A stretch of DNA of 39,706 nucleotides from Actinoplanes couchii (GCF_016862075.1 NZ_BOMG01000058.1:1-39706), one strand, 5' to 3'; shown: positions 25,308 to 34,663, counted from the first letter of the stretch. The notes: generated by a model not told the origin, from the letters alone. Made by a program: numbers and translations.

Positions 25308-26167
25308 CGCGCCGCCACCTTCATCACGTCCTCCGTGCCCAGCGCCCGGGCGTAGGAGAAGACCCCGATCAGCAGCACCGCCATCAGCGTGAACGACAGC
25401 GCCGACGCCGACGGGTAGTCGGAGTTGGACAGGAACTTCGCCTGGATGACCTGACCGATCATGGTGGTCTCCGAACTCCCGAGCAGTTCCGAGTTGACGT
25501 AGTCGGAACTGGCCGGCACGAACGTCATCAGCACCCCGGCGAACACCCCCGGCAGCGCCAGCGGCAGCACCACCTTGCGGAACGACGTCAGCGGGCCGGC
25601 GTACAGGTCCCGGGCCGCCTCGATCACCCGCGGGTCGATCCGTTCCAGGGCCACGTAGATCGGCAGCACCATGAACGGCAGGAAGCTGTAGACCAGTCCG
25701 GCGATCACCGCCGCCGGGGAGCCGAGCACGGTGAAGTCGCCGGGCAGGATCCCGGCCTCCTTCAGCGGATGCAGCAGCACCCCGTCGTCGGTGAGCAGCA
25801 TCCGCCAGGAGATGGTCCGCAGCACGAACGACACGAAGAACGGCAGCATGATCAGGAACAGGTACGTCGCCTTGCGCCGTCCGCCGTAGAAGGCGATCCA
25901 GTACGCGACCGGGAACGCCATCACGATCAACACGAACGACGTGATGGCGCCGTACACCAGCGAGCGGATCAACTGGGTCCGATAGTCGCCGAGGGACTCG
26001 GTGTAGTTCTGCCAGTGCCCCGTGAACACGAACCCGTTGACGATGTCGCCCTCCTGCAGCGACAACGACAGCATGGTCACCATCGGCACCGCGAAGAAGA
26101 GCAGGAGCCACAATCCACCCGGCAGTACGAGCAGGTAGGGCGCGAGTGTACGTTTCGCCCGGTCCAT
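25304..26167 (-). CDS. potB: Spermidine/putrescine ABC transporter permease PotB
   Basis: The protein has 287 residues. After a basic N-terminus, TM1 is LAPYLLVLPGGLWLLLFFAV, followed by a periplasmic loop and five more segments. The EAA-like loop VIEAARDLYAGPLTSFRKVVLPLALPGV contacts the PotA ATPase. SSDYVNSELLGSSETTMIG is typical of PotB. It starts 4 bp after the potD stop and overlaps potC by 4 bp, so it is translationally coupled on both sides. Confidence 0.88.
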   Translation of the reverse strand: MDRAKRTLAPYLLVLPGGLWLLLFFAVPMVTMLSLSLQEGDIVNGFVFTGHWQNYTESLGDYRTQLIRSLVYGAITSFVLIVMAFPVAYWIAFYGGRRKATYLFLIMLPFFVSFVLRTISWRMLLTDDGVLLHPLKEAGILPGDFTVLGSPAAVIAGLVYSFLPFMVLPIYVALERIDPRVIEAARDLYAGPLTSFRKVVLPLALPGVFAGVLMTFVPASSDYVNSELLGSSETTMIGQVIQAKFLSNSDYPSASALSFTLMAVLLIGVFSYARALGTEDVMKVAAR

Positions 26168-26171
26168 CAGG

Positions 26172-27422
26172 TCACCCGAGAACGATCGGCTGGAACACCC
26201 GCTCGAAGTCGTTCTTCTCCTCGGCGGTGTTGAAGTTGACGTAGTAGTGCAGCCGCTTGTACTCCGCGTCGCCGGGGAAGACCAGCGGGCTCTCCGCGAC
26301 CGAGAGCAGGAATTCCTTGTCCTCGTCGGTGGCCGCGGCGGCGTGCTTCTCCATCTGGGCCTGCGCGCCGGGGACCGGGCACACGTAGTTGATGTACTCG
26401 GCGAGCGTGGTCGCGTTCTCCAGCTCGTAGAGATAGTCCATCAGCATGATCGCGTCGACCGGGTTCTCGGCGGTGGACGGGATGGCCATGTTGTCGGTCC
26501 AGATCGTGCCACCCTCCTCGGGGATCACGAACTTGAAGTTCGTGCCGTCCGAGACGTTCTTCTGGAAGATGTCACCGGACCAGGCCTGGGTGATCCAGAC
26601 CTCGCCCTTGCCGAGCGCGTCGACGTAGCTCTGGTCGTAGTAGTTGCGGACCAGCCCGGCGTCCTTCTGCTCCTTGAGCTTGGCCGCCGCCTGCTTCCAG
26701 GCCGCCTCGTCCGACTTCGCCGGGTCCAGGCCGAGCGCCATCAGACCGAAGTTGCCCAGCTCCTGCAGATCCTTGAACATGCCGACCTTGCCCTTGTACT
26801 TCGGGTTCCACAGGTCGGCGAGCTTGGTGATCGGCTCCTTGATCTTCGCCGGGTCGTAGGCGATACCGGTGATGCCGGACGCGTACGGGATGCTGAAGGT
26901 GTTGCCCGGGTCGTAGGTGGAGGTGGCGTACGACTTGGCCGCGTTGGCCGCGTAGTTCGGCAGCCTGGTGTGGTCGAGCGGGGCCAGGAAGCCGGAGTCA
27001 CGGAACTGGCCGAACTGGACCGAGTTGGTGATGACCATCAGGTCGTACCCGATCGACTGCCCGGCGGACAGCTGCGGCTGGACCTTGGCGAACCACGGTC
27101 CCATCTCCTGGATGACCTCGTCATAGGTCACCTTGATACCGGTCTTGGCGGTGAACTTCTTGAGTTCCGGCTTCTTCGGGTCCATGTAGAGGGGCCAGTT
27201 CGCGAAGTTCAGCGAACCGGTCTGGGTCTTGCCGCCCCAGAACTTCGCGATGGCGTCGGGCGCCACGCTGGCCTGCGGCTTGCCCTTGCCCTCCACCCCG
27301 CACGCGGCGAGGAAGGCGCCCATCGCCGACAACCCGCCGAGACGGAACGCGTCGCGGCGGCCGAGCCGGGACTGCGTCATGCCTCGGAGGAGGGAGGGGT
27401 TCGGCATATCGGTGGGGGACAT
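26172..27422 (-). CDS. potD: Spermidine/putrescine-binding lipoprotein PotD
   Basis: The protein has 416 residues. The leader contains a twin arginine (Arg22-Arg23 in GRRDAFRLGG), a hydrophobic stretch and a lipobox ending at Cys41 (FLAAC), so export as a Tat lipoprotein is likely. The mature part is a PotD/PotF-type fold with LNFANWPLYMD, KVTYDEVIQEMG and WITQAWSGD. The ATG shares one base with the potA stop (TGATG). Internal starts at Met6 or Met15 would still keep the signal peptide. Confidence 0.88.
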   Translation of the reverse strand: MSPTDMPNPSLLRGMTQSRLGRRDAFRLGGLSAMGAFLAACGVEGKGKPQASVAPDAIAKFWGGKTQTGSLNFANWPLYMDPKKPELKKFTAKTGIKVTYDEVIQEMGPWFAKVQPQLSAGQSIGYDLMVITNSVQFGQFRDSGFLAPLDHTRLPNYAANAAKSYATSTYDPGNTFSIPYASGITGIAYDPAKIKEPITKLADLWNPKYKGKVGMFKDLQELGNFGLMALGLDPAKSDEAAWKQAAAKLKEQKDAGLVRNYYDQSYVDALGKGEVWITQAWSGDIFQKNVSDGTNFKFVIPEEGGTIWTDNMAIPSTAENPVDAIMLMDYLYELENATTLAEYINYVCPVPGAQAQMEKHAAAATDEDKEFLLSVAESPLVFPGDAEYKRLHYYVNFNTAEEKNDFERVFQPIVLG

Positions 27423-28525
27423 CAGACTCCGATCGGGTACGAGTGCTGCGGGGCCCAGGAGAGGTAGACGCGCTCGCCACGAGACGCCACGTTCTCCGCG
27501 TCGTGTGCGTTCTGATCGAACACCACGAAGTCTGCGCCATCGGTGGTGGCCACTGTGTAGTTCGTCGATGTCCCGTGGTAGACGACCTCGCTGACGGTGC
27601 CGGAGAGCAGACTTCCGGTGATGCCCGCGGGCATCGTCCGGTGCAGGTCGATCTTCTCCGGGCGCACCGAGACCTCGATGGCCCGCCCCGGCCGGACGCT
27701 GTCGGGAACCCTCACCACGACCTGCTCGCCGGTCCCCTTGGCGATCACCGCGAGGCCCTGCTCGACCCGGTCGACGGTGCCGTCCACGATGTTGGAGGTG
27801 CCGATGAAACCGGCCACGAACCGGGTGGCCGGGCGCTCGTAGATCTCCCGCGGCGTGCCGAGCTGCTCGATCAGACCGGCGTTCATCACCGCGATCCGGT
27901 CCGACATGGTCAGCGCCTCACCCTGGTCGTGGGTGACGTAGACGAAGGTGATGCCGACCTCGCGCTGGATCCGCTTCAGCTCGACCTGCATCTGCTGGCG
28001 CAACTTCAGGTCCAGCGCGCCCAGCGGCTCGTCGAGCAGCAGCGCCCGCGGGTGGTTGACCAGGGCCCGGGCCAGCGCGACCCGCTGCTGCTGGCCGCCG
28101 GACATCTCCCTGGGCTGCCGCTTCTCCATGCCGGTCAGCGAGACGATCTCCAGCATCGCGCCGACCCGATGGTTGATCTCCGCCTTCGCGACCTTCTTGC
28201 GTTCCAGCCCGAACGCGACGTTCTGCTGGACGCTCAGGTGCGGGAAGAGGGCGTACGACTGGAAGACCATGTTGACGTCACGCTTGTTCGGCGCGACCCC
28301 GGTGACGTCCTGGCCGTCCAGGAACACCTTGCCCTCGGTCGGCTCCTCGAAGCCCGCGATCATCCGCATCGTGGTGGTCTTGCCACAGCCGGACGGCCCG
28401 AGCAGCGAGAAGAACTCCCCCTGCGCGATCGCCAGATCCAGACTCTTCACGGCGGGCACCGATTCACCGTGCGACAGGTAGTCCTTGCGCACACCGGCGA
28501 ACTCGATAGCCGGGGAACTCGTCAT
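27422..28525 (-). CDS. potA: Spermidine/putrescine ABC transporter ATPase PotA
   Basis: The protein has 367 residues. Walker A GPSGCGKT is at 43-50. The signature MSGGQQQRVALARAL, Walker B LLLDEPLGALD and H-loop VYVTHDQGEAL are all intact. A C-terminal TOBE-type regulatory domain follows (IEVSVRPEKIDLH). It powers polyamine uptake through PotB and PotC. AGAGGTG lies upstream of the ATG, and the gene begins 3 bp after the aldehyde dehydrogenase stop, so import and catabolism are co-transcribed. Confidence 0.9.
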   Translation of the reverse strand: MTSSPAIEFAGVRKDYLSHGESVPAVKSLDLAIAQGEFFSLLGPSGCGKTTTMRMIAGFEEPTEGKVFLDGQDVTGVAPNKRDVNMVFQSYALFPHLSVQQNVAFGLERKKVAKAEINHRVGAMLEIVSLTGMEKRQPREMSGGQQQRVALARALVNHPRALLLDEPLGALDLKLRQQMQVELKRIQREVGITFVYVTHDQGEALTMSDRIAVMNAGLIEQLGTPREIYERPATRFVAGFIGTSNIVDGTVDRVEQGLAVIAKGTGEQVVVRVPDSVRPGRAIEVSVRPEKIDLHRTMPAGITGSLLSGTVSEVVYHGTSTNYTVATTDGADFVVFDQNAHDAENVASRGERVYLSWAPQHSYPIGV

Positions 28526-28528
28526 CCA

Positions 28529-29968
28529 TCACCTCTGAGCGGGGGTGTCATTGAAGCTCATCACGTGCTTGATACGGGTGTATTCCTCGAACCCGTACAT
28601 CGAGAGATCTTTTCCGTAACCGGAGTGACCGTATCCGCCGTGCGGCATCTCGGAGACGAAGGGTAGGTGCGTGTTGATCCATACCGCGCCGAAGTCCAGC
28701 CGGCGGGACACCCGCATGGCGCGGCCGTGGTTCTGCGTCCAGACGCTGGCGCTCAGCCCGTACCGGACGTCGTTGGCCCAGCGGACCGCCTGCGCCTCGT
28801 CGGTGAACGTCTGCACGGTGACGACCGGGCCGAAGATCTCGTCCTGGATCATCTCGTCGTCCTGGCGCAGCCCGGTCACCACGGTCGGCGCGAAGAACCA
28901 GCCGCGGTCGCCGATCCGGTGCCCGCCCGCCACCACGTCGGCGTGCGCCGGAGTGCGGTCCAGGAAACCGGTGATCCGGTCCAGCTGGTTCGGATTGTTG
29001 ACCGGGCCGAAGAAGGCCTCGGTGTCACTCGGCGGCCCGGTCCTGGTGCCCCGGGCGGCCTCGGCGAGCGCGGCGGTGAAGTCGGCGGCGATCCGCTCGT
29101 GCACCAGCACCCGGGTGGCCGCGGTGCAGTCCTGACCGGCGTTGAAGAAGCCCGCCCCGGCGATCGCGGCCGCGGTCGAGGCGATGTCGACGTCGTCGAA
29201 GACCACCACCGGGGCCTTGCCACCCAGCTCCAGGTGGACCCGCTTCAGGTCCGGCGCGGCCGCGGTGGCCACCTCCATCCCGGCCCTGGTCGAACCGGTG
29301 ATCGACACGAACTGCGGGGTGCGGTGCGCGACCAGGGCCCGGCCGGTGTCCCGGTCGCCGCAGACCACGTTCAGCACACCCGGTGGCAGGAACTCGGCGG
29401 CGATCTCGGCGAGCAGGAGGGTGCTGACCGGGGTGGTGTCCGACGGCTTGAGCACCACCGCGTTGCCGGCTGCGACGGCGGGCGCGAACTTCCAGACACC
29501 CATCACCATCGGATAGTTCCACGGGGTGATCTGTGCGCAGACGCCGATCGGCTCACGCCGTACGAAAGAGGTGTGGTCCCTCAGGTACTCCCCCGCCGAC
29601 CGGCCCTCCAGCACCCGGGCGGCGCCGGCGAAGAACCGCAGCTCGTCCAGGATCGGGGCCATCTCCTCGGCCCGGGTCGCCTCGACCGGCTTGCCGGTGT
29701 TGCGGACCTCGGCCCCGATGATCTCCTCGGCCCGGGCCTCGACCGCGTCGGCGATCCGGAGCAGGGCCCGCTGACGCTCGGCCGGGGTGCTGTCGCGCCA
29801 GATCTCGAAACCGTCCGCGGCGGCCCGCATCGCCCGGTCGACGTCGCGGGTCGAGGAGACCGGAGCCTGCGCGTACGTCTCCCCGGTGCTGGGGTCGATC
29901 ACCGGGGACGTGACACCGTCTTCGGTGTCGGTGTAGGAGCCGGCGACGAAATTGCGCAGAATTTCCAC
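28529..29968 (-). CDS. Aldehyde dehydrogenase, gamma-aminobutyraldehyde dehydrogenase type (second copy)
   Basis: This is a 479-residue NAD(P)-dependent dehydrogenase with catalytic Cys281 in NAGQDCTAATRVL. It is clearly paralogous to the enzyme at 13293-14729; both show FFAGAARVLEGRSAG, HRTP-SITGS-RAGMEVA and the C-terminal GKDLS-YGFE-YTRIKHVM. It oxidises 4-aminobutanal or related aminoaldehydes from polyamines. It is the first gene of the pot operon, with a GTG start and only a weak purine stretch upstream. The 163 bp before it (29969-30131) hold no gene and must carry the operon promoter, which could not be placed. Confidence 0.87.
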   Translation of the reverse strand: MEILRNFVAGSYTDTEDGVTSPVIDPSTGETYAQAPVSSTRDVDRAMRAAADGFEIWRDSTPAERQRALLRIADAVEARAEEIIGAEVRNTGKPVEATRAEEMAPILDELRFFAGAARVLEGRSAGEYLRDHTSFVRREPIGVCAQITPWNYPMVMGVWKFAPAVAAGNAVVLKPSDTTPVSTLLLAEIAAEFLPPGVLNVVCGDRDTGRALVAHRTPQFVSITGSTRAGMEVATAAAPDLKRVHLELGGKAPVVVFDDVDIASTAAAIAGAGFFNAGQDCTAATRVLVHERIAADFTAALAEAARGTRTGPPSDTEAFFGPVNNPNQLDRITGFLDRTPAHADVVAGGHRIGDRGWFFAPTVVTGLRQDDEMIQDEIFGPVVTVQTFTDEAQAVRWANDVRYGLSASVWTQNHGRAMRVSRRLDFGAVWINTHLPFVSEMPHGGYGHSGYGKDLSMYGFEEYTRIKHVMSFNDTPAQR

Positions 29969-30131
29969 GGGATCGGGGGCCTTCCGGTAAGGGCTGGAGG
30001 GGACCTTGTCACACCATCGAGTTCGCTAGCAAGGGAATCCGAAGTAATTTCCATAGCTGAAACGGAATCAGAACTTGCGATCCCACCCCAGCTACGTTTT
30101 CCGGTGTTTCAGGTTTATTCGATGGCGCGTT

Positions 30132-31643
30132 TCACGGTTTGGGCAAGTCCGATTTATCGGTTTGCGGAAAACCGAGGTCGATCTTCGAGGTGCCGGGGTC
30201 CGGCCATCGCGAGGTGACCACCTTGCTTCTGGTGAAGAAGTGGATGCCGTCGGGGCCGTACATGTGGGTGTCGCCGAAGAGCGAGGCCTTCCAGCCGCCG
30301 AACGAGTAGTACGCCACCGGGACCGGGATCGGGACATTGACGCCCACCATCCCGGCGTTCACGTCGAACTGGAACCGGCGGGCGGCGCCGCCGTCGCGGG
30401 TGAAGATTGCCGTGCCGTTGCCGTACTCGTTGCTGTTGATCAGTTCTACGGCCTCGGCGTAGGTTTCCACTCTCACCACGCTGAGTACGGGGCCGAAGAT
30501 CTCGTCGGTGTACACGGACATCTCGGGCGTGACGTTGTCGAGCAGAGTGGCGCCGAGGAAGAAACCCTTTTCCGGGATTCGTCCCGATTTACGGCCATCT
30601 TCGATGACTTTTGCCCCCGCGGTCACGCCGGCCTCGATGTAGCTCGCGACCCTGTCCCGGTGCTGGGCGCTGATCAGCGGGCCCATCTCCGAGCCGGGGT
30701 CCGCACCGTCGCCGATCCTGATCCCGGGGAGTCGCTCCGCGATGGCCGCCACGAGAGGATCGGCGATCTCGCCGACCGCGACCACCACCGAGATCGCCAT
30801 GCAGCGCTCGCCCGCCGCGCCGTAACCCGCGCTGATCGCCGCGTCCGCCGCCGCGTCCAGCTCGGCGTCCGGCAGCACCACCATGTGGTTCTTCGCGCCG
30901 CCGAGGGCCTGCACCCGCTTGCCGTTCGCGGTGCCGGTCTCGTAGATGTACCTGGCGATCGGGGTCGAGCCGACAAAACTGACCGCGGCGACGTCCGGGT
31001 GGGCCAGGATCGCGTCGACCGCCTCCTTGTCGCCGTTGACCACGGTGAACACGCCGTCCGGCAGGCCCGCCTCACGCCACAGCCCGGCCAGCCACAGCGC
31101 CGCCGACGGATCCTTCTCGCTCGGTTTGAGCACGAACGCGTTGCCCGCGGCGATCGCGGTCGCGCACATCCACAGCGGGACCATCGCCGGGAAGTTGAAC
31201 GGGGTGATACCGGCGACCACACCGAGCGGCTGGCGGATCGAATAGACGTCGACGCCGGTGGCGGCCTGCTCGGAGAAACCGCCCTTCATCAGGTGCGGGA
31301 TGCCGGTGGCGAATTCGACGTTCTCCAGGCCGCGGGCCACCTCACCGGCCGCGTCGGCGGCGACCTTGCCGTGTTCCCGGGTGACGATGGCGGCCAATGC
31401 GTCCTTGCGGCCGGCCAGCAGTTCCCGGAAGGTGAACAGGACCGCGGCGCGTTTCGCCAGGCTGGCCGCGCGCCAGCCCTCGGCGGCCTCCCTGGCGACC
31501 GCGACGGCCTGGTTCACCTCGGATTCGCTGGCGAGATCAACTTCGGCGATCTGTTCGCCGGTGGCCGGATTGTGGACCGGGCCCACCCGGCCGGACGTGC
31601 CTTTTCGGGTGGCGCCGCCGATCCAGTGCGCGATGTGATTCAT
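30132..31643 (-). CDS. mmsA: CoA-acylating methylmalonate-semialdehyde dehydrogenase
   Basis: The protein has 503 residues, the usual MmsA length. The catalytic Cys281 lies in GERCMAISV, and the C-terminal YYSFGGWKASLFGDTHMYG is diagnostic of this family. The enzyme converts malonate or methylmalonate semialdehyde with CoA and NAD+ to acetyl- or propionyl-CoA and CO2. It serves valine, beta-alanine or inositol breakdown. Next to polyamine genes, malonate semialdehyde from beta-alanine (a spermidine product) is a plausible substrate; that link is inference. A promoter with a very short leader is visible upstream. Confidence 0.9.
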   Translation of the reverse strand: MNHIAHWIGGATRKGTSGRVGPVHNPATGEQIAEVDLASESEVNQAVAVAREAAEGWRAASLAKRAAVLFTFRELLAGRKDALAAIVTREHGKVAADAAGEVARGLENVEFATGIPHLMKGGFSEQAATGVDVYSIRQPLGVVAGITPFNFPAMVPLWMCATAIAAGNAFVLKPSEKDPSAALWLAGLWREAGLPDGVFTVVNGDKEAVDAILAHPDVAAVSFVGSTPIARYIYETGTANGKRVQALGGAKNHMVVLPDAELDAAADAAISAGYGAAGERCMAISVVVAVGEIADPLVAAIAERLPGIRIGDGADPGSEMGPLISAQHRDRVASYIEAGVTAGAKVIEDGRKSGRIPEKGFFLGATLLDNVTPEMSVYTDEIFGPVLSVVRVETYAEAVELINSNEYGNGTAIFTRDGGAARRFQFDVNAGMVGVNVPIPVPVAYYSFGGWKASLFGDTHMYGPDGIHFFTRSKVVTSRWPDPGTSKIDLGFPQTDKSDLPKP

Positions 31644-31649
31644 GTAGCG

Positions 31650-31678
31650 ACATTATGTGACGGCCAAAGGCCAAACAA
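31650..31678 (-). promoter_or_regulatory. Probable mmsA promoter, leaderless or nearly so
   Basis: On the minus strand TTGTTT (31678-31673) and TAATGT (31655-31650) are spaced by 17 bp. Only 6 nt separate the -10 from the mmsA ATG, so the transcript would start at or next to the start codon. The spacer contains GGCC-AAA-GGCC, a possible regulator site. Confidence 0.45.
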
Positions 31679-31892
31679 TGACCGGATTGTACGGTAACAA
31701 AAGGTTTTACCCGCCCGTCACGAAACACTTCTCCGACGACCGGACGACGCCGACGAGCCCGGCGGGCAGCGGCACCTCAGAACACCCGTCGGCCCAGCTC
31801 ACCCCTTCGATGCCTCTTGCCCCGTACCACCTTGACCCGCGACACGAACACATGAGACGGTCTCCACCATGAGCGCATGCGAGACTGTGCCT
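31679..31892. other. Intergenic region between mmsA and the Uma2 gene
   Basis: About 215 bp between divergent genes. Apart from the mmsA promoter next to it, no further gene, repeat or hairpin was recognised. Confidence 0.4.
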
Positions 31893-32459
31893 ATGACCAA
31901 GGGGACACTTGACGACCACGAGGGGCCCTGGAGCGAGGCGGACTATCTCGCGCTCGGCGAGACCAACCACCGCATCGAACTGCTCGACGGGAGCCTCTTG
32001 GTGAGCCCCTCACCGAATGACCATCACAACGAGATCATGGGCAATCTGCGGGATTCGTTACGTCCCGCCGCCCGGGCTGCCGATCTCCGAGCCCCTCTGG
32101 TTCCCAACATCCGGCTCCGCGCCGGCCTGATCCTCATCCCGGATCTGGCCGTCAAGAAGGGCCCCACCGAGTCCTTCATCGGCAACGCGACCGATGTGGT
32201 CCTGGTCTGCGAGGTGACCTCACCGAGCAACTCGGCGATGGACCGCGGTCACAAGATGCTGGCCTACGCCGAGGCGGGCATTCCGTGGTACCTGCTGGTG
32301 GAACCGGACTTCACCGACTACGCATCGGTGAAGCTGACGCTGTTCCGCTTGGACGGCGACGCCTACGTCGAACACGGATCCGCCGAGCAGGGCGAAACCC
32401 TGACCTCCGACCTGCCGTTCACGCTGGAGGTCAGCACCGAATTCCTGCTCGACTACTGA
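31893..32459 (+). CDS. Uma2-family (DUF820) restriction-endonuclease-fold protein
   Basis: The protein has about 188 residues from the ATG at 31893; an ATG at 31869 would add 8. Uma2 proteins have a PD-(D/E)xK nuclease fold, and their cellular role is not established. The conserved elements are IELLDGSLLVSPSP near residue 31, LIPDLAV (the acidic metal residue), VCEVTSPSN with the catalytic Glu, and MLAYAEAGIPWYLLVEP. The usual lysine position is held by Thr in EVTSPS, common in the family. These genes occur in many scattered copies in actinobacteria and cyanobacteria. No partner gene is adjacent; the kinase gene downstream is convergent, 23 bp away. Confidence 0.82.
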   Translation: MTKGTLDDHEGPWSEADYLALGETNHRIELLDGSLLVSPSPNDHHNEIMGNLRDSLRPAARAADLRAPLVPNIRLRAGLILIPDLAVKKGPTESFIGNATDVVLVCEVTSPSNSAMDRGHKMLAYAEAGIPWYLLVEPDFTDYASVKLTLFRLDGDAYVEHGSAEQGETLTSDLPFTLEVSTEFLLDY

Positions 32460-32482
32460 TCCCCGCCTCGCCCCAGGTCGCC

Positions 32483-34663
32483 TCACTTGGCCGGCTGGAA
32501 GCTGTCGAAGACCAACTTCAGGTCGTCGAGGGAGCCGGCCCAGGCGTCGTCGTTCGTCTCCCAGTAGAACCCGTAGGCCTTCTTGTCGGAGATCACCGTG
32601 CCCCGGTTGTTGGTGTGCCGTCGCACGCCGTTCCGGTTGAAGGTGAACTCCCAGTCAGCAGCCGTCCGGAAGTAGTCCACCTTCACGATCTTGATCTCCT
32701 TGTAGCCCGGGAAGTCCCCGTTCCCCGATCGATAATCGGCCTGCGTACGCCAGTCCTTGACCGGATTCGACTTCGGCTGGTCGGTCTGATCGATACCCAG
32801 GATCTTGTTGTCCCCCCGGAAGTAGACGATCGATCCGTTCTTCGAACGCTTCCAGCCCGCCGGCACGTACAACGAGAACCCGGTCGGATCCGTGTACTCC
32901 TTCCAGCCCGCCTTCAGCACGGGCTTCCCACCGTCGGCGGCCGGAACGCTCCCGCTCGGTTCGGCACTCGCGCCCGGTTCGGCACCCGCGCCCGGGCTGG
33001 CGCCGGCCCCCGGATCCGGGTTCCCCGGCGCGCTCGCGCCACCGGTGGACGGGCTCGGTTCCGGAGCTTGCGCGGCGTCCGGCCCCACCCCGGCCGAAGC
33101 CCCCGCCGACGGCGCGGCAGCGGGGTCGCCCACGTCCGTCCCGTCCGTCCTGTTGTTGACGGCCCAGGCCGTGCCGGCCGCCAGCATGAGCGCCAGCACC
33201 ACCCCACCGATCAGCAGGCCACGCTCGGGCCGCTTTCGCCCGCTACTGCGGACCGGAGCACGCCCGACCCCCGAGACCACACCAGCCCGGCCGGCCCCGG
33301 CCCCGGCGCCCGGCCCGGCAATCGGATCAGGCGGCACCTCACCGCCCGGCCCGGTTCCCAGCGCGGCGCCCGGCTCATCCGCCGACTCTCCACTCCCGGC
33401 GAGCTGACCATCGTCACTTCGCGTCGCAGCAGGTGACCCGACGTCGTTCAGCGTCTTGGCGGGTGCCCCAGCGTCGCCCGGCGCCTCGGCAGGCGTCTCG
33501 GGATCGCTGGCTGGGCTCTCCTTCTGGGATGCGTCGTCGGCATCGTGCGCCCGGCCCGGTTCGCCGTCCCGATCCGCGTTCTCGACCGCCTCTGCCGCGA
33601 CCTCCGGTTCACCCACCCCTGCACCCGCACCGTCGTCCGGGTCGTCGGCAGGCGCCGGGCTCTCGTCGCTGGCAGCCGATCCCGTACCAGCAACTGCTTT
33701 CGGGCTTTCATCCCCGGTCCGGGCATCACTGCCCGTGCCGCTCCCCCGCGCCGAACCACCGACGGGCCGCGGCTTGGGGATCCGGAACGCCGCCGCGAAC
33801 CCGGCCAGCCCTCCGGCCGACTTGGCGGGCGGCGGGGTCTCACCGCTCCCGGACAGTTCCCCGAGGATCCCGCGGGCCAGGCTCTCGGCGTCCTCGGCGT
33901 TCATCCGGGCCAGCGGGTCCTTGCGGAGCAGCCCGTCCAGAAGCGGCCGCAGAACCCCGGCATGCTGCGGCGGATCCGGTTCCTCAGTGGTCAGTGCGGT
34001 GAGCGTCGCCATCGTCGAACCGCGCTCGTACGGAGACCGCCCCTCGATCGCGGCGTAGAGCGTGGCCCCGAGCGACCACAGGTCGGCCTCGGGCCCGCTG
34101 GTGCCGTTCCGTACCCGTTCCGGCGCCATGAACTGTGGCGACCCCACCAGGATGTCCGATCGGCTGATCACCGCGTCGTCGTCGACGGCCGCGATGCCGA
34201 AGTCGGTCAGCAGCACCCGCCCGTCATCGGCGAGCAGCACGTTCGCCGGTTTGACGTCCCGGTGCTCGACCCCGAGCCGATGAGCCGTCCGCAGCGCGCC
34301 CAGAAGATCAAGACCGATCCGGGCGACGCGGTACGGGTCCAGCGGCCCCCGGTCGGCGATCTCGTCCCGCAGCGACCGGCACGGCACGTACTCCATGACG
34401 ATCCAGGTCCGGTCGTCGAGCTGGAGCACGTCGTAGACCTGCACGACGTTGGGATGGTTGATCCGGGCGGCCGCCCGGGCCTCCCGGATCGTGCGCCGCG
34501 CCGAAGCCCCGCCGTCGTTCCCGACCGGCTGGTCGAGCTCCTTGATCGCGACGTCGCGTTCCAGGGTCTCGTCCCGGGCGAGCAGAACCTGGCCCATCCC
34601 GCCTCGTCCCAGGCTCTCACCGAGCCGGTACCGTCCGGCAAGCAATACGGGCGCATCAGGCAT
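32483..34663 (-). CDS. Transmembrane Ser/Thr protein kinase with C-terminal extracellular domain
   Basis: The protein has 726 residues from the ATG at 34663. The N-terminal Hanks-type kinase has the glycine loop GRGGMGQV, Lys41 in VAIKEL, the catalytic loop HRDVKPAN near 134, DFGIA near 154 and the MAPERV activation segment end. A long Ala/Pro/Glu/Asp-rich linker (about 300-475) follows, then a TM helix near 479-500 (GLLIGGVVLALMLAAGTAWAV). After an outer low-complexity spacer, a ~135-residue globular domain begins at WKEYTDPTGFSLYVPAGWK. That domain has no PASTA repeats. It resembles domains at the end of other actinobacterial kinases and may sense an extracellular ligand; this is inference. 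A leaderless promoter is visible. Confidence 0.88.
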   Translation of the reverse strand: MPDAPVLLAGRYRLGESLGRGGMGQVLLARDETLERDVAIKELDQPVGNDGGASARRTIREARAAARINHPNVVQVYDVLQLDDRTWIVMEYVPCRSLRDEIADRGPLDPYRVARIGLDLLGALRTAHRLGVEHRDVKPANVLLADDGRVLLTDFGIAAVDDDAVISRSDILVGSPQFMAPERVRNGTSGPEADLWSLGATLYAAIEGRSPYERGSTMATLTALTTEEPDPPQHAGVLRPLLDGLLRKDPLARMNAEDAESLARGILGELSGSGETPPPAKSAGGLAGFAAAFRIPKPRPVGGSARGSGTGSDARTGDESPKAVAGTGSAASDESPAPADDPDDGAGAGVGEPEVAAEAVENADRDGEPGRAHDADDASQKESPASDPETPAEAPGDAGAPAKTLNDVGSPAATRSDDGQLAGSGESADEPGAALGTGPGGEVPPDPIAGPGAGAGAGRAGVVSGVGRAPVRSSGRKRPERGLLIGGVVLALMLAAGTAWAVNNRTDGTDVGDPAAAPSAGASAGVGPDAAQAPEPSPSTGGASAPGNPDPGAGASPGAGAEPGASAEPSGSVPAADGGKPVLKAGWKEYTDPTGFSLYVPAGWKRSKNGSIVYFRGDNKILGIDQTDQPKSNPVKDWRTQADYRSGNGDFPGYKEIKIVKVDYFRTAADWEFTFNRNGVRRHTNNRGTVISDKKAYGFYWETNDDAWAGSLDDLKLVFDSFQPAK

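Noticed and set aside
25308..26111. An apparent 528-residue protein extending potC upstream
   Set aside because: The upstream part is potB read in another frame; the ATGA overlap gives a normal-length PotC.
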